Of a stretch of 64,000 bases of DNA, positions 23,714-32,606 are shown one piece after another. The stretch comes from DASUPK01 sp963763955. Its GTDB lineage: Bacteria > Actinomycetota > Thermoleophilia > Solirubrobacterales > 70-9. Numbering within the stretch: the first letter of the stretch is position 1; each line of letters opens with the position of its first letter. The stretch is taken from assembly GCA_963763955.1 (NCBI GenBank), contig CAVXQP010000007.1, positions 61,108 through 125,107 of the forward strand. The letters are read 5' to 3'. A program made the position numbers and the translations under genes. The notes under the pieces are model-generated. The model was not told the DNA's origin. It did no database searches and saw nothing but the letters and a program-made list of their open reading frames with translations.

Positions 23714-24661
23714 GTGAGCACCTGCATCGTCACCGGAGGGGCGGGATTCGTCGGCTCGCATCTGAGCGAGTATCTGCTCGGGCGCGGTCACCGGGTGATC
23801 TGTCTCGACAACCTGGACACCGGCACGCTCGAGAACGTCGAGCACATCCGCGACGAGAACTACCTCTTCCTCAACCAGGACCTCACCGAGTTCGTCGAGA
23901 TCGACGAACCGGTGGACTTTGTCTACCACCTGGCCTCGCCGGCGAGCCCGATCGACTACGCGCGGCTGCCCCTGCACACGCTCAAGGTCGGCTCCTACGG
24001 GACCCATCACATGCTCGGGCTGGCGAAGTTCAAGCGGGCGCGCTTTTTGCTCGCCTCGACCTCGGAGGTCTACGGCGACCCCGAGATCCACCCCCAGCCC
24101 GAGGACTACTGGGGAAACGTCAATCCGATCGGCCCGCGCGGCGTCTACGACGAGGCCAAGCGCTACGCCGAGGCGCTGACGATGGCCTACCACCGCCAGC
24201 AGGGGGTGGACGCCTGCATCGTCCGGATCTTCAACACCTACGGCTCGCGGATGCGCCCGCATGATGGCCGAGCGGTCCCGACCTTCCTGCGCCAGGCGCT
24301 CCAGGACAAGCCGCTCACCGTCTTCGGGGACGGGAGCCAGACTCGAAGCTTCTGCTACGTCGACGACCTGGTCCGCGGGCTCGTCCTGCTCGCCGAGTCG
24401 GACGCCCATCTGCCGGTCAACATCGGCAACCCCGACGAGTACTCGCTGCTGCAGCTGGCGGAGACGGTGATCGAGGTGGCGGGCTCACGCTCCGAGATCA
24501 CCCACCAGGCGCTGCCGGTGGACGACCCGAAGGTGCGTCAGCCCGACATCACCCGCGCCCGGCAGCTGCTCGACTGGGAGCCCGAGGTCTCCCTGCAGGA
24601 CGGCCTCAAGCGGACCATCGACGAGGCCGGCGTCGAAAGCCTCGTCGGCCAGCCGAGCTAA
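23714..24661 (+). CDS. UDP-glucuronate decarboxylase-like SDR (UXS type)
   Basis: An extended SDR sugar-nucleotide enzyme of 315 aa. The NAD motif is 'TGGAGFVGSHLSEYLL'. The catalytic Tyr/Lys lie in 'GPRGVYDEAKRYAEAL' (YxxxK), with Ser/Thr in 'LASTSEVYGDP'. 'EDYWGNVNPIGPRGVYDEAK' is the signature of UDP-glucuronic acid decarboxylase, which makes UDP-xylose, so this is the best call; a related epimerase is possible. TATGCT is 9 nt before GTG with no ribosome site (leaderless). It probably feeds glycan synthesis, together with wecB and the glycosyltransferase downstream. Confidence 0.88.
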   Translation: MSTCIVTGGAGFVGSHLSEYLLGRGHRVICLDNLDTGTLENVEHIRDENYLFLNQDLTEFVEIDEPVDFVYHLASPASPIDYARLPLHTLKVGSYGTHHMLGLAKFKRARFLLASTSEVYGDPEIHPQPEDYWGNVNPIGPRGVYDEAKRYAEALTMAYHRQQGVDACIVRIFNTYGSRMRPHDGRAVPTFLRQALQDKPLTVFGDGSQTRSFCYVDDLVRGLVLLAESDAHLPVNIGNPDEYSLLQLAETVIEVAGSRSEITHQALPVDDPKVRQPDITRARQLLDWEPEVSLQDGLKRTIDEAGVESLVGQPS

Positions 24662-24752
24662 GACCTCACGCAATTCGGGGGTTGCACCCGTCGCCGGCGC
24701 CGATTACCGTGCCTCCAATGCCTCGCTTCCAGGCGACGGGCCACGGACGTTC

Positions 24753-25142
24753 CTACGGCAGCGGCCGGCCCGGGTACTGGACCTGCTGCACGGACCACTT
24801 GTTCCCATCGGGGTCGCTGAAGAAAACGAAGCGGCCCCAGGGAAGGTCCTGAACCTCGCTGACGTCCACGCCGCGCTCGGCGAGCTCGTCATGGGCGGCA
24901 TGGGCGTCATCAACGACCAATTGCAGGCCCTCGATGCTGCCGGGCTCCATCTCGTGCGCGCTGGTGGTGAAGGAGATCGAACAGCCTGACCCGCGCGGGG
25001 TGAGCTGAACGAACCTGATCTCGTCGCTGAACTGATGGTCGTGGTCGTCGTTGAAGCCGACCTGGTCGACGTAGAAGGCCTTGGCCCGGTCGATGTCCGA
25101 GACCGGCACCTGAATCAGCTCGAGCTTCATATCGATCGCCAT
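24753..25142 (-). CDS. VOC-family (glyoxalase/dioxygenase fold) protein
   Basis: A single VOC-domain protein of 129 aa with paired beta-alpha-beta-beta-beta units: 'LELIQVPVSDIDRAKAFYVD' at the start and 'FVFFSDPDGNKWSVQQV' at the end, where the Glu/Gln metal ligand would sit. The metal site is not complete by eye, so it may be a binding or resistance protein rather than an enzyme. AAAGGAG lies 6 nt before ATG. It diverges from the marR gene across a palindromic operator, so it is the likely target of that regulator. Confidence 0.88.
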   Translation of the reverse strand: MAIDMKLELIQVPVSDIDRAKAFYVDQVGFNDDHDHQFSDEIRFVQLTPRGSGCSISFTTSAHEMEPGSIEGLQLVVDDAHAAHDELAERGVDVSEVQDLPWGRFVFFSDPDGNKWSVQQVQYPGRPLP

Positions 25143-25210
25143 CTGGATCTCCTTTCGATCGGCGCGGGGGTCTAAGCTTCCCCTTGCCTGCTGAGTTACT
25201 TATGTGCTAA

Positions 25211-25232
25211 ATATCTTAGTATCTAAGAGATT
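25211..25232. promoter_or_regulatory. Palindromic operator between VOC gene and marR
   Basis: TCTTAGTATCTAAGA (25214-25228) is a perfect 6-bp inverted repeat around TAT, and AT-rich flanks extend it imperfectly to 25211-25232. It ends 7 bp before the marR start in the 96-bp divergent gap. MarR proteins bind this kind of 16-20 bp palindrome. Confidence 0.65.
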
Positions 25233-25238
25233 ATCACA

Positions 25239-25709
25239 GTGGCCCGAAAAATCAAGAAGAGCGAGCAGATCGGGGAGCTGATCCGGGAGTTCCGGGTCAG
25301 CGGCAACCTGGACGACGCCTTCGACAACCTGGCGGCGCAGCGGCTCGGGGTGAACGAGACCGACCTGCACTGCCTGAACATCATCGAGAACGCGGGCGGC
25401 GTGACAGCCGGGGAGCTCGCTGCCGAGTCCGGGCTGACGACGGGCGCGGTGACCGGGGTGATCGACCGCCTGGAGAAGAAGGAGTTCGCGCGGCGGGTCT
25501 CGGACCCCTCCGATCGCCGGCGGGTGAAGGTCGAGGTGACCAAGGCGTTCTACGCCCGGGCCGACAAGATCTGGGGCCCGGTCGCCGCCGACTGGGCCTC
25601 CGCCCTCGAGCGCTTCAGCGGCGAGCAGCTCGACAGCTTCGATCAGTTCCTGCGCACCACGAACGAAGTCACCCGCCGTCACCTGGACCGTTTGCGGGAA
25701 ATGCGATGA
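25239..25709 (+). CDS. MarR-family transcriptional regulator
   Basis: A winged-helix regulator of 156 aa. The recognition region 'TAGELAAESGLTTGAVTGVI' and wing 'RRVSDPSDRRRVKVEVT' (with the conserved DxR-R) are typical of MarR. The flanking helices form the dimer. The GTG start lies 7 bp after the palindrome. It probably represses itself and the divergent VOC gene, with a phenolic or other small ligand releasing it. The next gene starts 8 bp downstream and may be co-transcribed. Confidence 0.92.
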   Translation: MARKIKKSEQIGELIREFRVSGNLDDAFDNLAAQRLGVNETDLHCLNIIENAGGVTAGELAAESGLTTGAVTGVIDRLEKKEFARRVSDPSDRRRVKVEVTKAFYARADKIWGPVAADWASALERFSGEQLDSFDQFLRTTNEVTRRHLDRLREMR

Positions 25710-25716
25710 TCGACTC

Positions 25717-26520
25717 GTGGCGACCCAGCAGGAGAAGGCAGCGGCTTTCAGGGCGCTCCACGAAGGCGACCCCTTCGTAATCCCCAATCCGTGGGACGCC
25801 GGCTCGGCCAGGATGCTCGCGGGGCTCGGCTTCAAGGCCCTGGCCACCACCAGCAGCGGGCTGGCGTTCACCCTCGGACGCGCCGACGGGACCGTGACGC
25901 TCGACGAGATCGCCACGCACGTCGCCTCGTTGACTGAGGCGACTGAGCTGCCGGTCTCGGTGGACCTGGAGAACGGCTACGGCCCCGCGCCCGAGGACGC
26001 CGCGAGGGCGATCACCGTCGCCGCGGAGGCGGGCGCCGTCGGCGGGTCGATCGAGGACTACGACCGGGATGACGGCGAGCTCTACGACCGCGAACGGGCG
26101 GTCGAGCGCATCGCGGCCGCCGCCGAGGCCGCCAGGGCGCTCGATTTCCCATTCACGCTGACGGCACGCGCCGAGAACCACCTGCGCGGCAACCCGGATC
26201 TCGACGACACGGTTGCCCGGCTCCGCGCCTTCGAGGATGCCGGGGCCGACGTGCTCTACGCGCCTGGGCTGATCAGTGCTGAGGAGATCAAGACCGTCTG
26301 CGGGGCGGTCTCGAAGCCGGTGAACGTCCTCGCCTTCTCACGCCTCGGGCTGAGCTTCGGGGAAATCGCCGAGGCCGGCGCTCAGCGCGTCAGTGTCGGC
26401 GGCGGGCTCACCTGGGCGGCCACCAACGGCGCCATCGAGGCCGCCGAGCGGATCATCGACGCCGGCGACTTCTCGGGCCTCGGCTCGCCCGGCCGCGTCA
26501 AGGAGTGGCTCGGCCCCTAG
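25717..26520 (+). CDS. Isocitrate lyase/PEP mutase-superfamily protein
   Basis: A 267-aa TIM-barrel enzyme of the isocitrate lyase/phosphonomutase superfamily. 'FVIPNPWDAGSARML' and 'LPVSVDLENGYG' carry the Asp/Glu metal residues, 'GSIEDYD' follows, and 'LTARAENHLRG' carries the Arg/Glu site. The Cys loop of true isocitrate lyase (KKCGH) is absent, so lyase activity on isocitrate is unlikely. Oxaloacetate decarboxylase-like or carboxyPEP-type activities are options. The GTG start has a GATGAT hexamer 6 nt upstream that overlaps the marR stop. Confidence 0.88.
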   Translation: MATQQEKAAAFRALHEGDPFVIPNPWDAGSARMLAGLGFKALATTSSGLAFTLGRADGTVTLDEIATHVASLTEATELPVSVDLENGYGPAPEDAARAITVAAEAGAVGGSIEDYDRDDGELYDRERAVERIAAAAEAARALDFPFTLTARAENHLRGNPDLDDTVARLRAFEDAGADVLYAPGLISAEEIKTVCGAVSKPVNVLAFSRLGLSFGEIAEAGAQRVSVGGGLTWAATNGAIEAAERIIDAGDFSGLGSPGRVKEWLGP

Positions 26521-26596
26521 GGCTCGCGGTCAGCTCGCCGGCTGCGGCTCCGGATCGGGCCGGATGATCACCGTGTCCGCGACCTCGAGCTAGGCG

Positions 26597-27475
26597 CTAC
26601 TCCGCCGGCACGTCGGTCGGCATCTTCATCTGCCGGTGGGCGAGCTTCGAGAAGGCGCGCTCCGGCAGCGTCCCCCTGAGGCGGGCGGCGACCTTCGCAT
26701 CGGTGCCCACCAGATAGCGATGGCGGGGGTTGTCCGAGCTGATCGCCTTGTGGATGACCTTGGCGACCTTGTCGGGATGGATGCCGCGGTCCGCCGTCTC
26801 GGTCAGCACCTCGCCGAAGCGTGCGAGTTGCTTGCCATAGAGCCGGCGGGCGTCGGGGGAGAGCCCCTCGATCTGCTCGGCCGCGGTATCGGCACCCTTC
26901 GCCCAGATCTGGGTGTCGATCGACCCCGGCTCGACCACCGTCACGTCGATGCCCCAGGGCTTGACCTCACCCCGGAGCGACTCGCCCAGGGCCTCGAGGC
27001 CGAACTTGCTGGCGTTGTAGGGAGAGAGGAAGGGACTGGCGATGCGGCCGCCGATCGAGGCGATGAAGACGACCGTCCCCTTCGCCTGGCGGATCAGCTG
27101 CATGAAGGCCTGGGTCACTGCGATCTGCCCGACGAGGTTCACCTCGAGCGTCTCGCGGAAGCTGTCGAGCGGCATGAACTCGATCGGACCGCCGCCTCCG
27201 ACCCCGGCGTTGTTGACCAGGCCGACGAGGCCTTCCTTGCCCACGGCCTGCTCCACCGTCCGCTTGGCGTCGGCGATCGAGCGCTCCTCGGTCACGTGGA
27301 TCGTGATCGGCGTGAGCCGGTTCGAGCCCTCGGCGGCGAGGGACTTCGCGTCATCCTCCTTGCGGACGCCGGCGAAGACCGTGTAGCCCTTCCTGTCGAG
27401 GAGGAGAGCGGTGGCGCGGCCGATCCCGGTCGACGCCCCCGTGACCACCACTGCGCCGCTTGCGTTGCCGGCCAT
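26597..27475 (-). CDS. Short-chain dehydrogenase/reductase
   Basis: A classical SDR of 292 aa. The cofactor motif is 'VVVTGASTGIGRATALLL', 'LVNNAGVGGGG' carries the NAG motif, and the catalytic residues are Ser in 'VFIASIGGRIA' with Tyr/Lys in 'PYNASKFGLEAL' (YxxxK). 'AGVRKEDDAKSL' after strand 2 has an Arg that favours NADP. The C-terminal extension is typical of retinol/steroid-type SDRs of actinobacteria. I chose ATG 27475 because it sits right before the first strand. The substrate is unknown. It diverges from wecB. Confidence 0.9.
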   Translation of the reverse strand: MAGNASGAVVVTGASTGIGRATALLLDRKGYTVFAGVRKEDDAKSLAAEGSNRLTPITIHVTEERSIADAKRTVEQAVGKEGLVGLVNNAGVGGGGPIEFMPLDSFRETLEVNLVGQIAVTQAFMQLIRQAKGTVVFIASIGGRIASPFLSPYNASKFGLEALGESLRGEVKPWGIDVTVVEPGSIDTQIWAKGADTAAEQIEGLSPDARRLYGKQLARFGEVLTETADRGIHPDKVAKVIHKAISSDNPRHRYLVGTDAKVAARLRGTLPERAFSKLAHRQMKMPTDVPAE

Positions 27476-27533
27476 GCACCGCAGGACACTACCGGAGGCG
27501 ATCCGGCTGCTTCTTGCTCTAGGTTGCTCCGCT

Positions 27534-28625
27534 GTGACTGCCTCTGTTCTCGCGGTCGTGGGGGCGCGGCCGAACTTCGTCAAGTCGGCTCCGGTGATCG
27601 CCGCGCTGGATGAGGCCGAGGGGACCTCGGTCCGGCTCCTGCATACGGGCCAGCACTACGACAAGGCGCTCTCCGGGGGATTCATCGAGCGCCTCCAGAT
27701 GCGCGAGCCGGATGCCAACCTCGGCGTCGGCTCGGGCACCCACGCCCAGCAGACGGCCGCGGCGCTCACCGGCATCGAGGCCGACCTGCTGGAGCACCCC
27801 GCCGACCTGGTGCTGGTCGCCGGCGACGTCAATTCCACCCTGGCCGCGGCGCTGGCCGCCACCAAGCTGCGCGTCGCAGTCGCCCACATCGAGTCGGGCC
27901 TGCGCTCGCGCGACTGGGAGATGCCCGAGGAGGTGAACCGGGTCCTCACGGACCGCGTCTCCGACGTGCTGCTCTGCACCTCCCCGGACGCGGTGGAGAA
28001 CCTGGCGGGCGAGGGGATCACCGGGGACGGCGTGCAGCTGGTCGGCAACACGATGATCGACAGCCTCTTCCGGTTGCTCGATGACGTGAACCGGCCGGCC
28101 GTGCTCGGCAGGAACGCGCTCAGGAGCAGGGACTTCGTCCTGGTCACCCTGCACCGGCCGGCGCTGGTGGACGAGCCGGAGAGGCTCGGGCCGACCATGG
28201 AGGTCCTCGCCGGAATCGCCGACTCGATCCCGGTCATCTTCCCGGTCCACCCGCGCACTCGAGAGCGTCTCTCCGGCAGCGGCGCGGGCTGGGGCAAGGT
28301 GATGCTGACTCCGCCGATGGACTACGACGACTTCATCGCGCTGGAGGCCGAGGCGCGGCTGGTGATCACCGATTCGGGCGGTGTTCAGGAGGAGACCACC
28401 GTGCTCGGCACCCCCTGCCTCACCTACCGGACCACGACGGAGCGGCCGATCACCGTGGAGCTCGGCACGAACGAGCTCGTCGGGGTGGATCCGGATGCCC
28501 TGCGAGAGGCCGCCCAGCGCACCCTCGCCGCCGACGTCCCGGCAGAGGCTCCCGAGATCCCGCTCTGGGACGGCAAGGCGGGGCCGCGCGCCGCGGCGGC
28601 GATCGAGTCGTTCCTCGGCCCCTGA
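27534..28625 (+). CDS. wecB: UDP-N-acetylglucosamine 2-epimerase (non-hydrolysing)
   Basis: Interconverts UDP-GlcNAc and UDP-ManNAc, the entry to ManNAc-containing glycans. The protein is 363 aa with a GT-B-like fold. Conserved sites are 'VVGARPNFVKSAPV', 'LLHTGQHYD', 'VAHIESGLRS', 'VLVTLHRPALVD' and 'VITDSGGVQEETTVLGTPCL'. The GTG start has TAGGTT 8 nt upstream with no ribosome site (leaderless). It fits with the sugar-nucleotide and glycosyltransferase genes nearby as part of cell-envelope polysaccharide synthesis. Confidence 0.93.
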   Translation: MTASVLAVVGARPNFVKSAPVIAALDEAEGTSVRLLHTGQHYDKALSGGFIERLQMREPDANLGVGSGTHAQQTAAALTGIEADLLEHPADLVLVAGDVNSTLAAALAATKLRVAVAHIESGLRSRDWEMPEEVNRVLTDRVSDVLLCTSPDAVENLAGEGITGDGVQLVGNTMIDSLFRLLDDVNRPAVLGRNALRSRDFVLVTLHRPALVDEPERLGPTMEVLAGIADSIPVIFPVHPRTRERLSGSGAGWGKVMLTPPMDYDDFIALEAEARLVITDSGGVQEETTVLGTPCLTYRTTTERPITVELGTNELVGVDPDALREAAQRTLAADVPAEAPEIPLWDGKAGPRAAAAIESFLGP

Positions 28626-28698
28626 GCCAGGCACTGGTCAGGCTGCAAGACCTGGCCCCGCGGCAGGAGGCCTCCGGCAGCGCACGAATGCCCGCACC

Positions 28699-29208
28699 AT
28701 GGAGACCACAAGTCGCACCCTGGTCAAGAGCCCGCCTGAGGTCTGGGAGCACCTCGACCATCCGGGCCGCATGCAGGGCCTGATGTCCACCCTGGTCGGG
28801 CACGCGACGACCGTCGAGGTGTACGAGCGCGTCGAGGAATCCAAGCTCGCTTGGAAGGCCGGCGACGCGGAGGCTCGTATCGAGGTCGAGCTGGCCGAGA
28901 AGGGCTGGGGCACCAACGTCAGCGTCAGCGCCGAGAACGGCGATCAGGCAACCAAGCTGGAGGGCTGGCTCGACGCCGTCCTCGACGAGCTCGCGACTCC
29001 CCAGAAGCGCCCGTTCGGGGGCATGGGCGAGGCGCGGGAACCCGAGGCGCCCAAGCCGGAGATCGCGGTCGTCGAGGAGACGCCGGCCGAGGATGAGCCC
29101 GAGGAGTCCGCGGAGCCGGAAGTTGAGGAGCCCGCGGCCGAGACTCCCGCGCCGGAGCCTCCAGCGGCGAAGCCGAAGAACAAGCGCCGCCGCTTCTTCC
29201 GCTTCTGA
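28699..29208 (+). CDS. SRPBCC-like protein with acidic Pro-rich tail
   Basis: A 169-aa cytosolic protein. Residues 1-95 look like a reduced START/SRPBCC domain ('SRTLVKSPPEVWEHLDHPGR', 'YERVEESKLAWKAGDAEARI', 'WGTNVSVSAENG'). Residues 110-155 are a low-complexity Glu/Pro/Ala tail, ending in a basic 'KNKRRRFFRF' patch. The tail could be a charged partner-binding segment. The function is unknown. I chose ATG 28699 where homology-like sequence begins; the ribosome site is weak. Confidence 0.7.
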   Translation: METTSRTLVKSPPEVWEHLDHPGRMQGLMSTLVGHATTVEVYERVEESKLAWKAGDAEARIEVELAEKGWGTNVSVSAENGDQATKLEGWLDAVLDELATPQKRPFGGMGEAREPEAPKPEIAVVEETPAEDEPEESAEPEVEEPAAETPAPEPPAAKPKNKRRRFFRF

Positions 29209-29245
29209 TCCGAGCGGCTTCATGACGACGCTCCGGTAGGAGTCA

Positions 29246-29824
29246 ATGCCCTCCAGCGTCTACGTGATCGAGCTCGAGCGCTCTGCCGGCCGTCGGCGCG
29301 ATCCACGCATCCCGTGGGTGTACGTGGGCTCGAGCGCGCGAAGCCCCGAGGAGCGTTTCGCCCAGCACCTGCGCGGCTACAAGTCGTCGCGCCTCGTGAA
29401 GCGGTTCGCCCTGCGGCTGCGGCCGGACCTCTACGAGGATCTCGGGATCTTCAGGGGATCGAAGTCGGCCTGTCGCGCAGAGACCGAGCGGGCCAAGGAG
29501 CTCGCGGCCTGCGGCTTCATCGCCCACAGCGACGGCACCTCGTACGGGCAGGGAGAAGGCGATTGGCAGGAGTGGGGCCCCGAGCGGCTCTCACCGGTGG
29601 CTGCACGCGTCGACGCCGCGGCCGCCGAGCTCGCCGAGTCGTCCTTCAAGCCGCTGCCGGCGCTGCAGTGCGCCCAGCTGCTCCGGGGAGAGCTCGGCTT
29701 CTGGGTTGCTGACTACATCGATCAGCTCGACCCCCCTCCTTCCTACGGCCTCTTCGCGCACGTAGAGCTCGACGCATTGAGGGAGCGGATCGAGTCCCAG
29801 CCCCGGTACTCGGTGGTGCGATGA
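29246..29824 (+). CDS. GIY-YIG-like nuclease-domain protein
   Basis: A 192-aa protein whose N-terminal half has a GIY-YIG layout: 'SVYVIEL' (for GIY), 'PWVYVGSSARSPEERFAQHL' (for YIG with the catalytic Arg) and 'ACRAETERAKELAACGF' with the metal-site Glu. The rest (about 95-192) is unassigned and charged. It stands alone, without methylase, transposase or UvrABC neighbours, so neither a restriction nor a homing context is visible. It may be a repair or RNA-processing nuclease; this is inference. Confidence 0.6.
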   Translation: MPSSVYVIELERSAGRRRDPRIPWVYVGSSARSPEERFAQHLRGYKSSRLVKRFALRLRPDLYEDLGIFRGSKSACRAETERAKELAACGFIAHSDGTSYGQGEGDWQEWGPERLSPVAARVDAAAAELAESSFKPLPALQCAQLLRGELGFWVADYIDQLDPPPSYGLFAHVELDALRERIESQPRYSVVR

Positions 29825-29833
29825 TCTTCGGGG

Positions 29834-30772
29834 ATGAAGGGATTCGTCCTCGAGGACTTCGAAACTGAGCCGAGGCTCCGCGACGATCTGCCGGAGCCCG
29901 AACCGGGCGAGGGCGAGCTGACGGTCCGGGTCCGCGCGTCGTCGGTCAACCCCATTGACAACGTGATCGCCGGCGGCATGATGCGCGACTACGCCGAGTA
30001 CCGGTTCCCCGTCATCCTCGGCCGAGACTTCGCGGGGGTCGTCGAGCAGGTCGGGTACCGGCATGGACTCCTTCGCGGCCGGGCAGGAAGTCTTCGGCTT
30101 TGCTCCGGCGACAGACCCGGATGTCCACGGCGGCTCCTGGACCGAGCTCTCCGCCGTCCCGGCCGGCCAAGCCGGCCGCAAGCCGGACGGCGTGGACTTC
30201 CCGGCCGCCGGGGCGGCACCCGTCACCGGCCTGACGGCAATGGCGGCGATGGCGGCACTCGATTTGCAGGACGGCGAGAGCATCCTGATCATCGGCGCCG
30301 CTGGCGGCGTCGGCAGCTTTGCGGTGCAGCTCGCCAGGCGCGCCGGTGCGCACATCATCGCTCCCGGCTTCCCGGAGGACGAGGGATTCCTGGTGGATCT
30401 CGGCGTCGACCATGTGGTCCCGCGCGACGGCGACGTGGTCGCCCAGACCCGTGAGCTCGAGAATGGCGGCGTCGCCGCCCTGTTCGACACCGTCTCGCAC
30501 TCGCCGGAGGAGTTCGAGGTCTACGCGGCTGCGCTCGCCGACGGCGGGCGGGCCGCCTCTCCGGTGAGGGCTGCCGGCGAGGGGCCCGGCCGGCACAACG
30601 TCGGTGGATCCTCCGAGGGCGGCGCCCTGGAGGAACTCGCCCGGCTCCTCGAGGAAGGCGCCCTTCGTGTGCCGATCCAGCGGACCTACCCGCTGGAGGA
30701 GGCCGGCACCGCCCTCGCCGATCTGCCGGCAAACACACGCAGGGGAAGCTGGCGATCGCGGTAGCCGCGTAG
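29834..30772 (+). CDS. Quinone oxidoreductase-type MDR protein, two frameshifts
   Basis: A zinc-independent medium-chain dehydrogenase of about 312 aa once corrected. The N-terminal domain reads 'VRASSVNPIDNVIAGG' and 'FPVILGRDFAGVVEQVG'. An extra T at 30056 shifts the frame, which resumes at 'MDSFAAGQEVFGFAPA' and contains the NADPH motif 'IIGAAGGVGSFAVQLARRAG'. Near 30725 one missing G shifts again; the corrected end reads 'GKHTQGKLAIAVAA', a normal family C-terminus, with its stop at 30770-30772. Two compensable indels in one otherwise perfect gene favour sequence error over decay. It would reduce quinones or enals with NADPH. Confidence 0.7.
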
Positions 30773-30808
30773 CACTCCGACCAGCCCTCCCTAACTATCC
30801 TGAGGTCC

Positions 30809-32525
30809 ATGGCCACCCGGCCGAAGGACGAGGCGAACACCAAGGGAGCGGACGGCGCGGCGTCTGACGGCGCACCCGACGCCGACCGGCAGCAGGCTGC
30901 CGTCGACGAGGACCTCCACCGCTACATCGCTCCAGTCGTCGGCCCCGACGACGAGCGGGTGATCACCGACTCCGGGATCGAGATCAAGCGCCTCTACGAG
31001 GAGGACGACGTCAAGCCCGGGTTGCAGGAGCGCCTTGGCGAGCCGGGCGAGTATCCCTTCACGCGCGGCATCCATCCGGGCATGTACCGGGACCGGCTCT
31101 GGACGATGCGCCAGTACGCCGGCTTCGCCAGTCCCGAGGACACCAATGAGCGCTACCGCTACCTGACCGAGCACGGGTCGACCGGGCTCTCGATGGCCTT
31201 CGACCTGCCGACCCAGCTGGGGCGGGACTCGGATGACCCGTTGAGCGAGGGCGAGGTCGGCCGCACCGGCGTCCCCATCGACACGATCGAGGACATGCGG
31301 ATCTGCTTCGACCAGATCTCGCTCGCCGAGGTCTCGACCTCGATGACGATCAACGCCCCGGCGGCGATCCTGCTCCTGCTCTACGAGCTGGTCGGAGAGG
31401 AGCAGGGAGTTCCGTCAGATCAGCTGCGGGGCACCGTCCAGAACGACGTGCTGAAGGAGTACGTCTCGCGCGGCAACTACATCTATCCGCCCGAGCCGAC
31501 CATGCGGCTCACCACCGACATCTTCGCCTACTGCGACGAGAACGTGCCGAAGTGGAACACGATCTCGATCTCCGGGTACCACATGCGCGAAAAGGGCTGC
31601 TCGGCGGTGCAGGAGGTCGCCTTCACGCTGGCCAACGCGATCGCCTACGTCGAGGCCGGGATCAACGCGGGCCTCGACGTGAACAAGTTCGGCCAGCGGC
31701 TTGCCTTCTTCTTCAACGGGCACAACAACGTCTTCCAGGAGATCGCCAAGTTCAGGGCCGCGCGGAGGATGTGGGCGAAGGTCATGCGGGACCGGTTGGG
31801 CGCCAGCGACGAGAAGGCGCAGATGATCCGCTTCCACACCCAGACCGGCGGGGTCACTCTGCAGGCCCAGCAGCCCGAGGTGAACATCATCCGCGTCGCA
31901 CTGCAGGGCTTCGCGGCCGTCGCCGGCGGCACCCAGTCCCTGCACACCAATGGCTTCGACGAGGCGCTCGCCCTGCCGACCGAGCGCTCGGCGCGGATCG
32001 CGCTCCGCACCCAGCAGGTGCTGGCTCACGAGTCGGGCGTCGCCGACACGGTCGACCCGTTCGCCGGCTCCTACTTCATCGAGTCGCTCACCGACGAGGT
32101 CGAGGAGCGCTCCTGGGAGCTGATGAAGAAGGTCGAGGATCTGGGCGGCTCCGTGAACGCGCTCGAGTTCATCCAGAAGGAGATCGAGGAGTCGGCGATC
32201 TCCTACCAGGAGCGCTACCGGACCGGCCAGGACATCATCGTCGGCGTCAACAAGTACGTGACCGACGTCGTCGACGACGTCGACATCCTCAAGGTCGACC
32301 CCGAGTCCGAGAAGCGCCAGCTCGCGCGGCTGGCGAAGTGGAAGGAGAACCGCGACCAGGCGACGCTCGACAAGCGCCTTGAGGAGCTCCGCGACGTCGC
32401 ACAGCGGCGACGGCAACCTGCTGCCGCCGATCAAGGAGGCGCTGCGCGCGGGCGGCTCGATCGGTGACGTCTGCAACGCGATGCGCGACGTCTTCGGCGA
32501 GTACCGCGGCGGCGCGTTCTTCTAG
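30809..32525 (+). CDS. Methylmalonyl-CoA mutase large-subunit (substrate-binding) protein, 3' frameshift
   Basis: Substrate-binding half of a B12-dependent acyl-CoA mutase that converts (R)-methylmalonyl-CoA to succinyl-CoA; about 572 aa corrected. 'TMRQYAGFAS' (Tyr) and 'YVSRGNYIYPPEP' (Arg) are the residues that favour methylmalonyl- over isobutyryl-CoA. 'GLSMAFDLPTQLGRDSDDP' and 'SISGYHMREKGCSAVQEVAF' are family hallmarks. No cobalamin domain (DxHxxG) is present, so a separate small subunit must exist elsewhere. One extra base near 32399 shifts the last 40 codons; the other frame ends '(G)DVFGEYRGGAFF', with its stop at 32523-32525. ATG 30809 has TATCCT 7 nt upstream (leaderless). Confidence 0.88.
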
Positions 32526-32606
32526 CGCTTCTTCGGCTTCTTGCCCACCACCAGGGTCACCTCTCCGTCCCCGGCACGCCGGTGGAGCCCGGTACGGTCA
32601 GCTGAC

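Noticed and set aside
26530..26596. Minus-strand stretch reading LEVADTVIIRPDPEPQPAS before a stop
   Set aside because: Looks like a protein tail, but there is no upstream frame or start; too short to call.
30773..30808. Cobalamin riboswitch before the mutase gene
   Set aside because: The gap is only 36 bp and the gene appears leaderless, so no room exists for a riboswitch.
32522..32590. Minus-strand tail ending VTLVVGKKPKKR opposite the mutase end
   Set aside because: Resembles a basic protein tail but has no start or domain; left as possible remnant only.
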